From positions 1-5,841 of the forward strand of contig UROX01000156.1 of the NCBI GenBank assembly GCA_900549685.1: a stretch of 5,841 nucleotides of DNA, given 5' to 3'. Of the stretch, positions 5,224 to 5,841 are shown in pieces (position 1 is the first letter of the stretch; every line of letters starts with the position of its first letter). A model generated the notes under the pieces. That model saw only the letters and a program-made list of their open reading frames with translations, was not told the DNA's origin and searched no databases. Source of the DNA: an uncultured Alistipes sp. Its GTDB lineage: Bacteria > Bacteroidota > Bacteroidia > Bacteroidales > Rikenellaceae. The translations under genes were made by a program, and so were the position numbers.

Positions 5224-5841
5224 ATGAGAAAATTTTACCTGTTCTTGGCAAGTGCTTGCCTGCTGTGTGCTTGCGGCGACCATTCGACCGAAAAGGGAAA
5301 GGGAATCGTTCCCGATCCCGACTACCTTTACCCGATGGAGACGGTGGCCGACGACTTTGCTTTTGTCGATGTCCGAACCGGGGAAGAACTTCCCGGACGT
5401 TTCGCCTCGGCCGAAATGTTCCACGACGGACTGGCTTTGGTACGAGACAAAAGTTCGCTGCGATACGGGTATATCGATCCGTCCGGCAGTTATGCGATCG
5501 AACCGAAATACGTCTCGGCAACCTTTTTTTCGGATGGGCTGGCTTTCGTCGCCCTGCCCGACAGCGGATTGGTCGCCATCGACCGCAAAGGTACGGAAGT
5601 ATTCCGATTGCCCGAAGTCGAGACCGCGGGTACATACCATGCAGGCGTGGCGTATGGCGAATTGACCAAGGGCGGGAATTGTTTGATCGACCGCAAGGGA
5701 CACATCACCGAACTCGGCGACAGTCTAACGTTGAGTCCTGCCGATTTCTCGTTGTACGGCCTGATCGGCGCGATGAGCTGCTATTATACCGTCTACGCCA
5801 TCGTCGGTCTGTTCGCCACACGGCGCTTTGCACCCGCACGG
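5224..5841 (+). CDS. WG-repeat lipoprotein, partial (runs off the right edge)
   Basis: The first 206 codons of an open gene are present; no stop occurs before the window ends. Residues 1-17 (MRKFYLFLASACLLCAC) form a lipoprotein signal peptide, with Cys17 the likely lipidated residue; the preceding L-C-A is an imperfect lipobox. Residues of about 45-161 contain degenerate WG-type beta repeats: FHDGLALVRD then YGYIDPSGSYAIEPKY (66-96), FFSDGLAFVALPDSGLVAIDRKG (101-123, compressed here from two adjoining strands), and YHAGVAYGEL with CLIDRKGHI (138-161). WG-repeat proteins are common surface or periplasmic lipoproteins in Bacteroidetes and have no general enzymatic role. Residues 177-197 are unusually hydrophobic (LYGLIGAMSCYYTVYAIVGLF) and followed by two arginines, like a membrane helix. 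No Shine-Dalgarno sequence precedes the ATG, and there is no clear promoter in the 50 bases between it and the structured RNA. Confidence 0.8.
   Translation, partial: MRKFYLFLASACLLCACGDHSTEKGKGIVPDPDYLYPMETVADDFAFVDVRTGEELPGRFASAEMFHDGLALVRDKSSLRYGYIDPSGSYAIEPKYVSATFFSDGLAFVALPDSGLVAIDRKGTEVFRLPEVETAGTYHAGVAYGELTKGGNCLIDRKGHITELGDSLTLSPADFSLYGLIGAMSCYYTVYAIVGLFATRRFAPAR

Noticed and set aside
4950..5841. Retron-type msr/msd RNA
   Set aside because: The downstream gene is a WG-repeat lipoprotein. No reverse transcriptase is seen in the window.
1..5841. CRISPR array or tandem-repeat array
   Set aside because: No regularly spaced direct repeats were seen on either strand.

Overview
The window looks like chromosomal DNA from a fairly G+C-rich member of the Bacteroidales, possibly Alistipes/Rikenellaceae-like. 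The class-level call rests on four things: promoter-like sites matching the Bacteroidetes -33/-7 consensus (TTG, then TAnnTTTG about 19 bases later), start codons without a Shine-Dalgarno sequence, secreted carbohydrate-active protein families, and a WG-repeat lipoprotein. The genus is only a guess. I found no transposase, integrase, CRISPR array, tRNA or rRNA.

Layout. Positions 1-320 are AT-rich (about 34% G+C over 1-300 by hand count) and hold no convincing gene. A hairpin terminator at 321-362 closes a minus-strand gene (1885 to 473) for a secreted DUF1593 / Sde0182-type protein with a nucleoside-hydrolase-like fold. Its promoter is readable at 1915-1944. A 270-base divergent intergenic region follows. 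A plus-strand gene (2156-4741) then encodes a secreted family 2 glycoside hydrolase of the beta-mannosidase-like branch, and a GC-rich hairpin at 4782-4810 ends it. The 482 bases before the last gene contain a small palindrome, one strong and one weaker promoter candidate, and a roughly 160-base nested inverted repeat (5011-5173) that I read as a structured RNA. The last gene starts at 5224 and runs off the right edge; it encodes a lipoprotein with WG-type repeats.

How the parts relate. The DUF1593 protein and the GH2 enzyme are divergently transcribed and both carry export signals, so a shared role in periplasmic or outer-surface glycan breakdown is reasonable but unproven. The window holds no SusC/SusD pair, so there is no direct sign of a complete polysaccharide-utilisation locus.

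The most interesting element is the structured RNA. It is either a stand-alone small RNA, with 6S RNA / the Bacteroidales-1 motif as the class to test first, or the structured leader of the lipoprotein gene. I see no clear separate promoter between it and that gene.
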